Source: Parietichytrium sp. I65-24A (taxonomy: Eukaryota; Sar; Bigyra; Thraustochytrida; Thraustochytriidae). Taken from it: 64,000 bases of DNA. The notes under the pieces are model-generated. The model worked only from the letters and a program-made list of their open reading frames with translations. It was not told the DNA's origin and did not search any database. Of the stretch, positions 1 through 10,193 are shown piece after piece. Both the position numbers and the translations under genes were made by a program. How positions within the stretch are numbered: position 1 is the first letter of the stretch; each line of letters opens with the position of its first letter. The DNA is taken from contig BLSF01000005.1 of the NCBI GenBank assembly GCA_012862575.1, positions 372,001 to 436,000 of the forward strand, read 5' to 3'.

Positions 1-512
1 AGGTTCAGGAAGAAGACGTAGAGTGACACGAAGAGAGCAAGGATCAAGAGCATAGGTGGGGATTTGACGCACGAGTACGTGATAGTCAAAATGACCCCTG
101 GCAGTGCTTCATCACCATCATCATCTTCAGCAACATCCACCACCATTTCGGTATCAAAGCCGTTGTTCGGGTTCGTCAACCACGACAGGAGCCAATAGCC
201 CTCCGCAGTGGTCTCCACCAACAAGTCGTACTCTGCGCTGTCCAGCGCTTCTGACCCGATCTCCACATCCACGTCCACCACTGCCACATCATCCACGTCC
301 ACCACCAAGTCCGCGCCTTCTGCGAGCTCCAGCTCCACCACGTCCAATGTCACAGTGTCATCAGACCCTGCCTCTCCGCCCACGAAAGCCACTTCAATGT
401 AGTCTATGAGCTCGCTCAGCCCGTCGCCAACGCCTGCATCAGCGACCCCAGCGCAGCTCCCCGCCACTGCGGCCACGCCCAGGGCAACCTTCAGACACCT
501 TCCTCCGAACAT
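1..512 (-). CDS. Small secretory-pathway membrane protein, 5' part (runs off left edge)
   Basis: An uninterrupted minus-strand frame runs from an ATG at 512-510 to the window edge (170 codons plus two bases, no stop reached). The first ~25 residues form a signal-peptide-like segment (short basic start, then an Ala/Val/Gly-rich hydrophobic core). A very acidic Val/Asp/Glu-rich lumenal part follows, then near residues 150-170 a hydrophobic stretch ending in FVSLYVFFLNL that looks like a membrane segment. The topology (signal peptide, acidic ectodomain, C-terminal helix) resembles the gene at 2897-3316, so the two may be distant paralogues, although I cannot align them convincingly. I recognise no family. 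The plus-strand frames here are antisense to this better frame. The 3' end lies outside the window. Confidence 0.6.
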   Translation of the reverse strand, partial: MFGGRCLKVALGVAAVAGSCAGVADAGVGDGLSELIDYIEVAFVGGEAGSDDTVTLDVVELELAEGADLVVDVDDVAVVDVDVEIGSEALDSAEYDLLVETTAEGYWLLSWLTNPNNGFDTEMVVDVAEDDDGDEALPGVILTITYSCVKSPPMLLILALFVSLYVFFLN

Positions 513-2896
513 TTCTCCACTACGACAAAGCGGACGCGACCTGCGCGAGCTTTGGCTAGCACTGGGACGGACGTGCGCGGGGACTCCTCAGGTTCAGCAG
601 AATCAGCGTTGGGACGCGCCAGCTTTGCTTCTTGCTTCTCTGCTTCTCTGCTTCTCTGCTTAGGCGTTCGAGGGACGAATCGTTCTGGGACTGCTCTGCC
701 AAGCTCTCTGTATCACAATGTGTTTGGTTGGTTTGTTTGTTTGTTTCCTTCTTTTCGACTAACTACTCTGACTACTCGCTGCCCTACTCATAATTGCGTG
801 TATTCTCTAGGACGCCTCCTCTGTCTCTCGAGCCAGCTCTGAAATAAATTTATTCTGATTCTGAATTCTGTGAGTGAGTATGAGTGAGTCCATCTTCTCC
901 ATCCGGACGGCGGTAGCAGTAGCTATGAGTTGGTGTAGCACAACGGAGAGCATATGTGGCCGAACAAGATGTGGCGGACGTAAGGGGTGGTCAAGGAATT
1001 TCTTAAGAGCGTTCGCGCGCCGGCTGGCTGGTGGGAGCGGCTACGCGGATGGTAGGACTCCACCTCTGCGACGTACGAGGCCATGAACAGCAGATTTTAG
1101 ATTTCAGTACTGCCTAACAGCTAGTATCGCTTAACAAATTATATGATCATCAGATAAGTACCTCAAAGCGGATGTAAGTTCATGATATGTTGTGAGACGA
1201 TGTGAGGGAGGCCAATCCGTAGGAGAGTTACAACAGCGAATCCTTTTCTTTGGAGAGAGAATGCAAATGACAGCAGATGACACCAGAAAGAGAGAGACAG
1301 AGAGGGAAAGGGAGTGTGGCTGAATCAAGGTCGACTCTTCTTCATTCTTATTTCTTAGTTCCCCCTAGGTACGCATCTTCTAAGCTTCATGTAATCCCTG
1401 AACCTTATGTGCACTCAGGCAGTTCGCCTAGCGTGGTTTCATCGACTCGCTCTCGCTCGTATGATATCTATGATGCAGAACGTCAGGGAGGTTTGAGTTG
1501 GACAGAGAGAGTTTTTTTCGTTCTTCCTTTCAGACATTTTCTCTCTTTTCACTTTTGTTTCTTTCCTCTTTTTCTCTGACAGGCGCTGAGGAAGAAGGGC
1601 GCTAGAATTAGAATAATCAATCAGAAACAGAGTTGCTTTACGTGACATGTTCTTTCACGTCGCGCGATTCCACAAAGCCAAATGACCCAAATGAGCCAAA
1701 AACAATGCAGCAGCAAGGCACTCACTCGCTCTCTGTGAATGCTGGGTACCAGGTACCCTGATTCCTGATGCATCCTGGGCATCGCGGCTGTCCACATCTG
1801 TCCACCTCGCAGTTGATGGGCGTGCATGCACTTGCTTGGTGCTTGACGTGGCTGCAAAGATCGCAACTGACGTGCGTGCGTGGTGTCCGAGTTATGGTTG
1901 GTTAGGTGCTAGATAGCGAGCGGGTGGATCCAAGATCATCATGATCATGATCATGATCAACACTCGTTTGGGTGGCTGACTCGGACTCACAGTCAGAATT
2001 CTCAGAATGGCTGAACAACTAGTAGCTTCTGAACAAGTACCGGTGGTACCAGCGTGCTCAGTTCCGTACCAGGTGCTCGTGATGCATGTGGGTGATTGTG
2101 GGTGTACCGGTACTCCAATATATATAGCAGTAAGTAGCTTAAGCCTGAAAGCCTGAAGAGCGCTCGGACAGCGAAACATAACTTAGCGAAACACTGAGTC
2201 GCTCAAGTCGCTCATGGCGCGGCGGCTGGGCAAGTGCCGGTACTCAGTACTCCAATACCAAAATCTGCGAGTGGTTTGTGCCAAGGAGCCGCGAATTCCG
2301 GAAATAAATCGTGAGTGAGTGAGTGATGGCAGTCGTGATGCTGCACACTGGCGCCACAGCCGGAAGCTGCTCAGTGCTCCATGTGCATAGCGCGTGCATG
2401 GCGCACACTGCCTAACAAGGGATATATCAGCGCTTACTTGTAAATGAAGGCAAAGGTGCGAGCGAGCTACTGACACTGCGTGTGTACAATGCGCCACGAT
2501 CTTTTCATTCTGCGATCTTTCATTGAATGGTTCTGCTGGCTGCGACTGAGCGAGCCTGTGACTCACTCTTCATTTCAAGACATAACAAGTGGCGGACGGG
2601 CCAGGGCTCTGTGGTACGAGTACTGTGGTTTTGTGGAACTGTGCTCACAGCATTCACAGCATTTACACATCACAGTTATCACAGTGAGTGGCCTTGCATG
2701 AAAAGTGAATACCCAGTACTTGTAGTCGGCCTTTCCCGGTGCCACTGCTGGCACCATGTCTTGGAGCTCGAAGAGTCAGGGAGAACTTGTTTCGTTTACG
2801 TTTATCTTCACGATGTTACAGGAGAATAGATCGCAGTCTGGTGATGGCGCTCGAAAAGCAGAGAGTTGGAGCTGAGCTGCCGCTGTTGCAAGACCT
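513..2896. other. Spacer, no supported gene
   Basis: About 2.4 kb with only short, mutually overlapping frames of poor composition. It holds a CTGAATTCTG word at 861-870, a related CAGAATTCTCAG at 1994-2005, an imperfect TGATCA/CATGAT tandem at 1934-1959, and several GTACC/GGTAC palindromes, including TACCGGTACT at 2105-2114. It presumably contains the promoter of the left-edge gene and the 3' flank of the 2897-3316 gene. I cannot place either precisely. Confidence 0.5.
1934..1959. repeat. Short ATGATC/TGATCA tandem
   Basis: About four imperfect hexamer copies, each containing the self-complementary TGATCA word, so the tract can fold on itself. It lies in a non-coding spacer. It is a simple microsatellite and no function is visible. 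Confidence 0.7.
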
Positions 2897-3316
2897 TTAC
2901 TTGGCGCAGAGTGGCTCGCTCAGAGGGTCTGACGCGATTGGGACGAATTCGCTGTGCGCCTCCTCGCGCTCCTCGTCGTCCTCGTCCTCAGTGCGTTCGG
3001 CGAGGACGATTGCGATCGGGACAAGGATGCTGAGGATTACGCACAAGGTCATGAACGAGTTGGAGTACCTCTTGAAGGTGACGTAAAAGTGCATTTCCCC
3101 AGTGCCTTCATGGAACTCACCTGATTCCTCGTCGTAGACCAAGTCCAATGGAACCTCCTTCGAGCCGCGTAGCTCGTACGTGTCGATGAGCTCGTCATTC
3201 TCATATGTCTCGACGATGGTCTCGTAGGTCACCAACACCTGCTCAGGATCCGCGACAGCGAAGCTGCATAACCCGCAGAGCACCAAAACAACAAGTGCAG
3301 ATACAACTCCCTTCAT
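2897..3316 (-). CDS. Small type I membrane protein, 139 aa
   Basis: A complete minus-strand ORF. Residues 1-22 form a clear signal peptide (MKGVV, hydrophobic Leu/Val core, then SFAVADPEQ as a plausible cleavage region). An acidic ectodomain of ~75 residues follows, rich in Glu, Tyr and Thr. A single membrane helix lies near residues 88-106 (MTLCVILSILVPIAIVL), and a strongly acidic ~33-residue tail (EDEDDEER...) would face the cytosol. This is the layout of a small type I protein of the ER or later secretory pathway. I do not recognise the family. The composition and the ordered signal/ectodomain/helix/tail plan argue that it is real despite its small size. Confidence 0.7.
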   Translation of the reverse strand: MKGVVSALVVLVLCGLCSFAVADPEQVLVTYETIVETYENDELIDTYELRGSKEVPLDLVYDEESGEFHEGTGEMHFYVTFKRYSNSFMTLCVILSILVPIAIVLAERTEDEDDEEREEAHSEFVPIASDPLSEPLCAK

Positions 3317-4760
3317 GGTTCCGACGTTCTACCCCTGACGACGCTCGCACGCACAATCTCGTGTTGATTTCCAAGCCCAGATACAGATCTGCTTCCGGTC
3401 AAAGGCCAATATGGCGGCGCTCGTGCTCTGGTGGTGCTTTCTGGCAACAGGGAATGATGGATGCCTCGGCTAGGTGGGTTTCACAAACGGTCTCTGGACG
3501 CTCAAGTTGGCCTGTGAGTCTGCTTTGCTTTGTCGCACCCTTGTCTCTGTCAACACTCGTTGCCAAGACGGTTTTGCCCGTTGGCTGTGTTGGAGGCCAT
3601 GTGATAGCAATACTTTGTCCACGCCCAACACGCCCTATCTCATGAGTCAATATACGGATGCATAGGATATTTGCAGTCCAGGACAAGACGTTCAAGATAA
3701 TTTTCTGGGCACGAAGAAAAGGAGGGGTGGAATAAGCAATCTCCTTCTACACAGCCCCCGATGCCGCAAAGTTACAGGAAAGGCATTGCAAAGAACATCA
3801 AACTCAGTTCACGGGGGTCTATCATCCTGTGCAAAGAGGTGCATTCAGTCTCGTTCACCTCATCTGGAGCTTTGCTGGAGTAGGACTATTTCGTCGGTCA
3901 AATCAGACACTCGTCACTTTCGATGCTAGACATTTCGAGAAGGATTTTCACTGTCAGTTCAGAGTTTCCTTTCTGCAATTTCGTGATTCTGTACACACTT
4001 TCATCAGGTCAGCCCGCTGTGAGTTTGATTGTAGATTTTGCACCTCCCATGCATGATCAATGATGAGTACCCATGACCGCCTCCAGTCATTCGCTACTGT
4101 AAGAATGGAGATTTCTTTTGAGACCGTTGGATTTGCTTTGCCTTGAGCGAAGGTGTGTTCAATTGTACAGACTTTTTCCAGAGCGGTTTGTACGCAACAG
4201 CTATGCCTTGTCCGTTGACTTGTATCCATGCAATTGCTGCATTTCAAACCCTCGCACTTCAGAATGTAATCCAGATTCACAGTCAAGGACTTTCCTGTTT
4301 CCATGTTTTCGAACCTTTCAGAATCCTCTCCCAAGTTACGCTGTGCATAGCACCCTAATAGCCTCGCACACAAATCCACAGCTTTCTATCAGCCACTAGT
4401 CCCCATCCATAACTACAAAGAACATCAGGAATACATGCACAGAACCCAACGATCAGTTCTCTATTCTTCCAACGGATCTGCAGGCGCTACACCTCACATA
4501 CGACCAAGTGTAGGCCCACACCGAACCTTCCTTCATTCGTTGGCGAAAAGTGCGGGTCCGCGCACATGCGAGGTGTACGCGAGAAGGCCAGCAGTCCTTT
4601 AAAGAGCGACGAGTTCCAACTAGTTGTCTCATAACGGACATTATACGTGCTACTTTCGCTCTATCTGCACGCGGGAAGAAGGAGACAAATCAACCATCCA
4701 ACCAACCCAGCGGGGCGGTGGAAGAGTGGGCTAAAGAAAGCAGGCAATGCGTGAGACCAA
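3317..4760. other. Spacer, no supported gene
   Basis: About 1.4 kb between a minus-strand and a plus-strand gene, so it should hold two divergent promoters. Both strands have frames of up to ~140 codons near 3954-4399, but they overlap each other, have Cys/Ser/Arg-rich composition and resemble no protein I know. I leave them unannotated. Confidence 0.5.
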
Positions 4761-6548
4761 ATGGCAGATGCGCTGGCGAAGGATGTGGTAAATGGATGCG
4801 TGGAAGCTGCATTTGGCGAACTACAAGACGCGGACGAATGTGATTGGAATGGAAGTGCTGCGGCGGACCTGCCGGAAGCGGGTGTGGGGTTTGCTGCTGG
4901 AAATGCACATGACGGTCAAGAGCACGAATTGGAAGCTGAGAGGATGGCGGTGAAAGAATGCAATGAAGATGACAGAGAGAAGGAAGTAGATGCCGAGGCG
5001 AGCGAGCAAGCTATGGGCAGCCAGGAGCGAGGAACTGAATCCCTTTCATCGGCGGATGGAGCAGTGATAGACCCCGAGAGCCCTGGTCATGGTCTTGATC
5101 CTGATCCTGATCCTGATCCTGATCCTGATCCTGATCCTGATCCTGATCCTGATCCTGATCCTGATCCTGATCCTGATCCTGATCCTGATCCTGCGCTTGG
5201 GGACGGCTTTGCAGTCGGCGACGTTCATCAGAGCGAAACGGGAGCACAGGCGCAAGCTGTTGACGCGGGCCTAAAGCAGGTCGTTTCCGACGTATCGGAG
5301 GTTGACGAGGTCCAATGTGGGCAGAATACGGGCTCACAAAGGGAGGGAACTTCTGTGCTGGGTGACCATCAAGATCTGGCCGATCTTGATCTTTCAAACG
5401 AAAGAGAGAGTTTCCCGGATTTTACAGACGAAGCGGCAATTGACGAAGCGCTCAATGGGTTTTGGGGCCCCGGAACTGAAAATGTCGAGGAAACTTCCAT
5501 TCTTGATGAAGAACAGGTAAACACAGATCAGAGCGAGGCTGTTGAGCGATTGATGGGTTTGGATGCCGTAAATAGTGAACCTCTTCTGGCTGAGGCTGCT
5601 AAAGATGATGAAAATGAAAATGAAAATGGTTGCCGGCCGGAGGCAGTCGAGCGGCCTATCATGCTCGAAACTCTCGAAACTATGGCAAACGAAGCACCTC
5701 CAGATGGGAAAATAAGCGACATCATGGGCGGTCATCCGGACAGTGCTTCCATAATCTCGGAAAGTAGCCTATCATCCGCGTCCTCCTCCGATGGAGAACA
5801 AGAAGCAAGTTTCTTTCAGTCAGACGCTTTCAATGAGATAGCAAATGCCAAGGGCACGCATGCTTCTTTTGATTCTGCAGTACCAAGACCGGAGGCTGTG
5901 GAACGGCCCATGATGACCACTCAAGATGTATTCCCGCAGAGACAAGAGCTTGGAGCGTTTGTGTTTGGCGGACTTCCCGACGAGGGCGACAATTCCTCTG
6001 ACGAAGAAACCTTTGAGAGCAAGATTCCACGGATCAAGAAACCGTCCAAACCCAAAGCGCAGCTCACAAAGCGCCCCGACGCTGTAGAGCGACCTATTGT
6101 TGTTGCCAATAGTAGCGTGTTTCCTGCCAAAGGCGAGGTCGCGTCCAAGCACTTTGGCTCCATTGTCCCTTTGCCCGACTCCCGAGAGACTCGCAGCAGC
6201 AGTAGTGTTTCGTCATCTTTTGGAATCGTTCAAAGATCGAAAGATAGCCCCGCGGGGGTCAATCATGAGCACAAATCAGCAAAAGTTAAGAAGAACTCTC
6301 CAAAGCAAACCAAGCTCTCCCCCAAAGGACAAAAGTCGAAGCTTCCCTCGCTGATCCCTGTTCCACGCTATTTACCTGCTCACGAGCTCAAGGGTATTAG
6401 GTCGCCGAAAACCAAATTCACTTTCCTACCCGATATCTCGCCGGGGTCGAAGCAGTACACAACTAGCGAAGAGGAAGCCGAGTTTGACCTTATATTGAAA
6501 AAAGAGGTAGCTTTGCACGGCCGCTCGAATCGAAAAGCTTTCCGTTGA
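4761..6548 (+). CDS. Acidic, probably disordered protein with Asp-Pro tract and four AVERP motifs, 595 aa
   Basis: A single-exon ORF of 595 residues with no recognisable folded domain. The N-terminal three quarters is very rich in Glu, Asp and Ala. Residues 113-144 are 16 Asp-Pro pairs encoded by a (GATCCT) repeat. A short motif, consensus (R/Q)(P/S)(E/D)AVER(P/L)(I/L)(M/V), appears four times: residues 257-265, 292-301, 376-385 and 438-447. The copies use different codons for the same residues. The last ~110 residues change character to basic and Pro/Ser/Lys-rich and end in an acidic patch (TSEEEAEFDLILKKE). This suggests a scaffold or cytoskeleton-associated protein that displays a repeated binding motif, but the function is not known. 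The start is the first ATG of the frame, and MADALAKDVV reads as a plausible N-terminus. Confidence 0.65.
   Translation: MADALAKDVVNGCVEAAFGELQDADECDWNGSAAADLPEAGVGFAAGNAHDGQEHELEAERMAVKECNEDDREKEVDAEASEQAMGSQERGTESLSSADGAVIDPESPGHGLDPDPDPDPDPDPDPDPDPDPDPDPDPDPDPDPALGDGFAVGDVHQSETGAQAQAVDAGLKQVVSDVSEVDEVQCGQNTGSQREGTSVLGDHQDLADLDLSNERESFPDFTDEAAIDEALNGFWGPGTENVEETSILDEEQVNTDQSEAVERLMGLDAVNSEPLLAEAAKDDENENENGCRPEAVERPIMLETLETMANEAPPDGKISDIMGGHPDSASIISESSLSSASSSDGEQEASFFQSDAFNEIANAKGTHASFDSAVPRPEAVERPMMTTQDVFPQRQELGAFVFGGLPDEGDNSSDEETFESKIPRIKKPSKPKAQLTKRPDAVERPIVVANSSVFPAKGEVASKHFGSIVPLPDSRETRSSSSVSSSFGIVQRSKDSPAGVNHEHKSAKVKKNSPKQTKLSPKGQKSKLPSLIPVPRYLPAHELKGIRSPKTKFTFLPDISPGSKQYTTSEEEAEFDLILKKEVALHGRSNRKAFR
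5097..5192 (+). repeat. Coding hexanucleotide repeat (GATCCT)16
   Basis: Sixteen perfect tandem copies of GATCCT, encoding (Asp-Pro)16 inside the acidic protein. Hexamer slippage keeps the frame, so length variation between strains would change only the number of Asp-Pro pairs. Confidence 0.95.
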
Positions 6549-6871
6549 ACGGCGTTTCGCAATTGTTTTGATTACTAATTTGTAGGTGTATCTTTCGATC
6601 AGAAATAGCATATTCTTGTGTTCTTGACAACAATTATTTGACTGCATACGGCCAAACAAAATGAACTTCTTCTGCGTGAGATTTACAGTTACGCGACAGA
6701 CAAGCCTTTTTGAGGATGCAAAAGCCTTAAAAAAAAGTAAAAATTCGATGAAAGTCCTTTGCATTTTTATCTGTTTTTTTAATCATGGGTATAAGTTGAG
6801 GGGTCCAAACAGGCCGAGTTGAACAACAATGTGTGTCACAAGATGTTACACCAATTACAGCACATTGCAAA
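6549..6871. other. Convergent 3' spacer, AT-rich
   Basis: About 320 bp between two converging genes. It is clearly more AT-rich than its surroundings, with runs of A and T, as expected for 3' UTRs and polyadenylation regions. No gene is visible. Confidence 0.5.
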
Positions 6872-8773
6872 TCACTTTTTGTTGAAGAGCGTCTTTGGGC
6901 GGCCAAGAGAATCCCAAGGGGCGTCTGCAGCAAGGCCCTTATCCAATTCAGGCAATTTGCTTGCGGCCCCGGTCGAACCTAATGGCTTCAAATGATGAGG
7001 TGCGCGAACTGCAGGACCCTGCATCTTCTGTTCCAACGAGCCACGCGATAGGGCACTTGACTGACGTTCGATTCCTGGCCTGGACGAAGACTGGGCAGTG
7101 TCCTCGCCTGTGCCATCTTCGACTCCTGGCTGGATCGCTGTGGATTTTGCTTTGGAGCTCTCCAAAGACGATTTCGATTCCCGAGAGGACTTCGTTTCTG
7201 AATGGCGCTCCTCCTCGGCATCCTCCTCGTCTTCCTGGGCTGGCTTGTCCTGTGCAACCTGTTGCTCGCGTTGGCGCTTGATAGCCGCCTGCCGACGCTG
7301 CTCGAGAACAGCTCGGTTTGCTGTTTCCCACACACTCCGGTTAGATTGCCACAAGATGAGCTTTTTGAACTCGGTGTGCTGATAAGTTGCCAATTGAAGC
7401 GCGCGACCTTTGCTCTCTACGTCCGGGAAACTCATATCAAGTAGCGGCTGATCATCCACACTTGGGCTCAAGGTGACGTAAAAGGACCCTTCAAAGTACA
7501 GCGTGATTACAACCACTTCCTTGTAGTAGGTCTTCGAAGCCATCAACTCCACTTCTTGATAGTGCCTCTGGTCGTGAGAGGTCTCAAGCTCAAAGAATTG
7601 ACACCCGTTCTCTTCGTCAATCCAAGTGGGCATGCCCTGTGACTTGTGATACTCGGTGATCTGGCTGAGGCTCTCCTCTGAGCGGGTAAGCTCCTGTTCC
7701 AGAAATGCAGTCGCCATTGCGAAGTTTTTCATCGGCGCAGAGAATGGTAAACCTTCTGGTAAGGACTGGACCTCAAACCAGTACGCAAGTTTGCCTTGCT
7801 GGCGCTGAAATTTGCGCAAGACCTGCGGAATGTCGTGCAACGTGACTTTTTGATCCATGTCGACATACCCGCCATAGCACCAGTTGCCATATCGGAACAG
7901 AGCGCGACGCTGCTCTGTTTGATCTTCCGGCTTGAGCATGAGATAGGTCTGCGTGTAGCTTCCCCCATATGCCTCTTTACTCTTGCCCCAAAGATAGTCT
8001 TCGTCCATGTGACTAATGTCTCTGAAACCTTCGCCAATGTCATCTTCACTCACACCTGCGGATCGCGAAGACCCAGATTTCTCCTCCTTGCCTTCGCCTC
8101 TTGCTCTCTCGCGCAGTATGTTGCGCATGTTGAGCGCGTGCTCATCGAGAAGCTGCCACAGGGCGAGCTGCTGAAACTCAAGCCCCTGTGGGTACAGCTT
8201 AACTTGGAAGCCCGCGCCGCGGCTCGAGATGTCCGGAAAGTCTTGCTCCTCTAGACTTTGCTCGGAGGAGTCCACGTCCACAAGGGTCACATAATAAGAC
8301 TGGCCAATGTATATCAGGTGCAGCTTCAGTGTACCGATAAAGACCTTTGCGCAAGCAAGCTCAACATCCGGAAGATGATCTTTGACAGTTCGCAGCTCAA
8401 AGTATGATTTGTTCTCTGCCCCGTCAATCCAGGCGGTCATTCCATACTGCGCCATTTCCTCCAAGATTTCCTGGGCATCAAAGATCTCGTCTCTAACAAA
8501 CGTGCACGTATCATCGAGTGTGTTTACTACTTCATTGAATGGTGCGTCTTTCGGAAGATCCTCGCGGGCGCACCAAAGCGCCATGCTCGAGAGCTTCTTG
8601 TTGAGCCTTCGCAGTGTCGAGTTTACATCGCCGACCGTCAAATCATCTTGAGCAAATTTGACGAGGCCCGAGAAAACGTCGCCGTGGCTTTGAATCACCA
8701 CGCGGCGCTCCGTCTCGGAAGCGCCTTTGCGCTTGAAAACGCAGTAGTAGTCGTTCATTCCGCTGCGCTTCAC
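6872..8773 (-). CDS. Protein with a tandemly duplicated unrecognised domain, 633 aa
   Basis: A single-exon ORF. Residues ~9-206 and ~276-476 are two diverged copies of one ~200-residue unit. Each contains, in order, a Trp-Ile-Asp turn, FEL, a VEL...K strand, (Y/F)YVTL, FPD(I/V)xS(R/K)G and finally EFxxLxLWQ. The second copy is preceded by a Ser/Glu/Gly linker. Residues ~480-633 are Gln/Glu/Lys/Ser-rich, start with a short coiled-coil-like stretch (RRQAAIKRQREQQ) and look disordered. There is no signal peptide or membrane helix, so it is probably cytosolic. The alternating hydrophobic pattern suggests a mixed alpha/beta fold. I do not recognise the domain. A start six codons downstream (MNDYYCVF) is also possible. 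Confidence 0.7.
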   Translation of the reverse strand: MKRSGMNDYYCVFKRKGASETERRVVIQSHGDVFSGLVKFAQDDLTVGDVNSTLRRLNKKLSSMALWCAREDLPKDAPFNEVVNTLDDTCTFVRDEIFDAQEILEEMAQYGMTAWIDGAENKSYFELRTVKDHLPDVELACAKVFIGTLKLHLIYIGQSYYVTLVDVDSSEQSLEEQDFPDISSRGAGFQVKLYPQGLEFQQLALWQLLDEHALNMRNILRERARGEGKEEKSGSSRSAGVSEDDIGEGFRDISHMDEDYLWGKSKEAYGGSYTQTYLMLKPEDQTEQRRALFRYGNWCYGGYVDMDQKVTLHDIPQVLRKFQRQQGKLAYWFEVQSLPEGLPFSAPMKNFAMATAFLEQELTRSEESLSQITEYHKSQGMPTWIDEENGCQFFELETSHDQRHYQEVELMASKTYYKEVVVITLYFEGSFYVTLSPSVDDQPLLDMSFPDVESKGRALQLATYQHTEFKKLILWQSNRSVWETANRAVLEQRRQAAIKRQREQQVAQDKPAQEDEEDAEEERHSETKSSRESKSSLESSKAKSTAIQPGVEDGTGEDTAQSSSRPGIERQSSALSRGSLEQKMQGPAVRAPHHLKPLGSTGAASKLPELDKGLAADAPWDSLGRPKTLFNKK

Positions 8774-10193
8774 AGTCGCCGGGATACTGCCACCACAACT
8801 CTTCGCGACGCTGCTTCGACGCCACCAAATCTAGCTAGCTCCTCTGAATGCCAGCAAACGCCGTCTGCTGATCCTCGCGCCACCTGCCTCCGATAAACGC
8901 ACGCCCTTTCCTTTGCTCGTTGACCTTCGCTTTCACTGTGGCTTTGTCAGTCTCGGTTTAGTGAGTGCTGTTGCATTTATGCTACCGGTACTCTCCGTCA
9001 GCACTGACTGCTCTTGCCCTCTTCTACCTTCAAGGCGCTTTGACTGTGAGTCCCTGCCAGAACTTGCTCTAGTCTCTAGAGCTAGACCATCCAGCCCTGC
9101 TGGCATTGCTGGCAATGCTGGCATGCCGGAAAAGGCAGCTCACCGGTCAGCACGGCCAGCATCTTGGCTTCTTGCATCTTCTTGCGCAAGAAAAGAAGGA
9201 CGTTGTCAACTCACTACTCGTTTCGACGACTTTCCATCTGGATGAAAGAAACCTGACTGTGAATTCTGAATTTTAACTCCTGAATTCTGGATGCCGAATT
9301 ATGTGCTCAAACTCTGAAAGGAGGTCTCAGGCACGGATACTGTTGATGGAATCCCGAAGCATTTTCGATCAGCGTTGCTGACTGTTGATCGTTTCTCGCC
9401 GATCCCATTGCAAAGTTTCCTGGCACCGGCGCGAGGCGTGCTTTCTCATGTTGACCGCGACATTCTTGCGCCTCACTCGTCCTTTTCACCTTTCAGTAGC
9501 GCTATCGCAGGTACTTTTTCCTGCCCTCTATCTACTCTTGCTGCTACCGGGCTTCCAAGAAATACGTTGGATAGCGACGATCTGAGTCTGAGTCCGAGCG
9601 TCTCGGTCAGGAGCGGCTTTTCCAATGGACGGGCATCTTGCTTGTTGAGGTTTTGTTCACTTGTGAAAACTGCTCCAGTTTATTGCTCGCACTGCAAGTG
9701 TCTGAGACACACTCGCTCACTGTCAATGAAAATGAGAATTGACAGTGAAAAACAATGAAAGATGAGAAAAAGTTACCGTTAGCTTTCGCGAACAATTCAC
9801 GATCAAAATGAATTCATGTACAATTCTTCATTCTGTATCCGGCAAGGCTGATGATGCTGCGGCAGTGCATGAAACTTGAATGACGGTAGAGTCCGAGGCA
9901 ACACGTTGCCAAGTGCCAATTTGCGAAAAGCAAGTGAAGCTCCGAGTTCAAGAATGTTCATTGTTGGATGCTGCAGAAATTTTTTAATGCAGACAAGGGC
10001 AATCCTCCATCCTCCTTCCAGTCCGGGCAACAGTTTCCGAGTCCGATAGTAGAACTCTAAAATACGCAGCAGACTCGCTTGAGGGTTTTGGGACCGTGAA
10101 CAAGTTCGAACGCTAGAAAAATAAGCGAACAAGGGAACGGAGATATATATTTTAGAACAGGAAACGGACGATGTTTAGCAGAGTCAGCGTGCC
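8774..10193. other. Divergent promoter region, no supported gene
   Basis: About 1.4 kb between head-to-head genes. It contains TACCGGTACT at 8983-8992 and CTGAATTCTG at 9280-9289, with a second GAATTC at 9261-9266. Frames on both strands are short and overlapping. Regulatory content is likely from position alone. Confidence 0.5.

Noticed and set aside
104-663. Plus-strand frames near the left edge (His/Pro/Ser-rich)
   Set aside because: Antisense to the minus-strand signal-peptide protein at 1-512, with composition typical of complementary frames.
3954-4399. Overlapping ~100-140-codon frames on both strands
   Set aside because: Cys/Arg/Ser-rich, overlapping each other, with no motif, signal peptide or homology I can recognise.
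5011-5397. Frames encoding Gln-Asp or Ile-Leu/Ile-Arg runs over the hexamer repeat
   Set aside because: They are other readings of the GATCCT tract. The plus-strand Asp-Pro frame extends over 595 codons with selection-like features.
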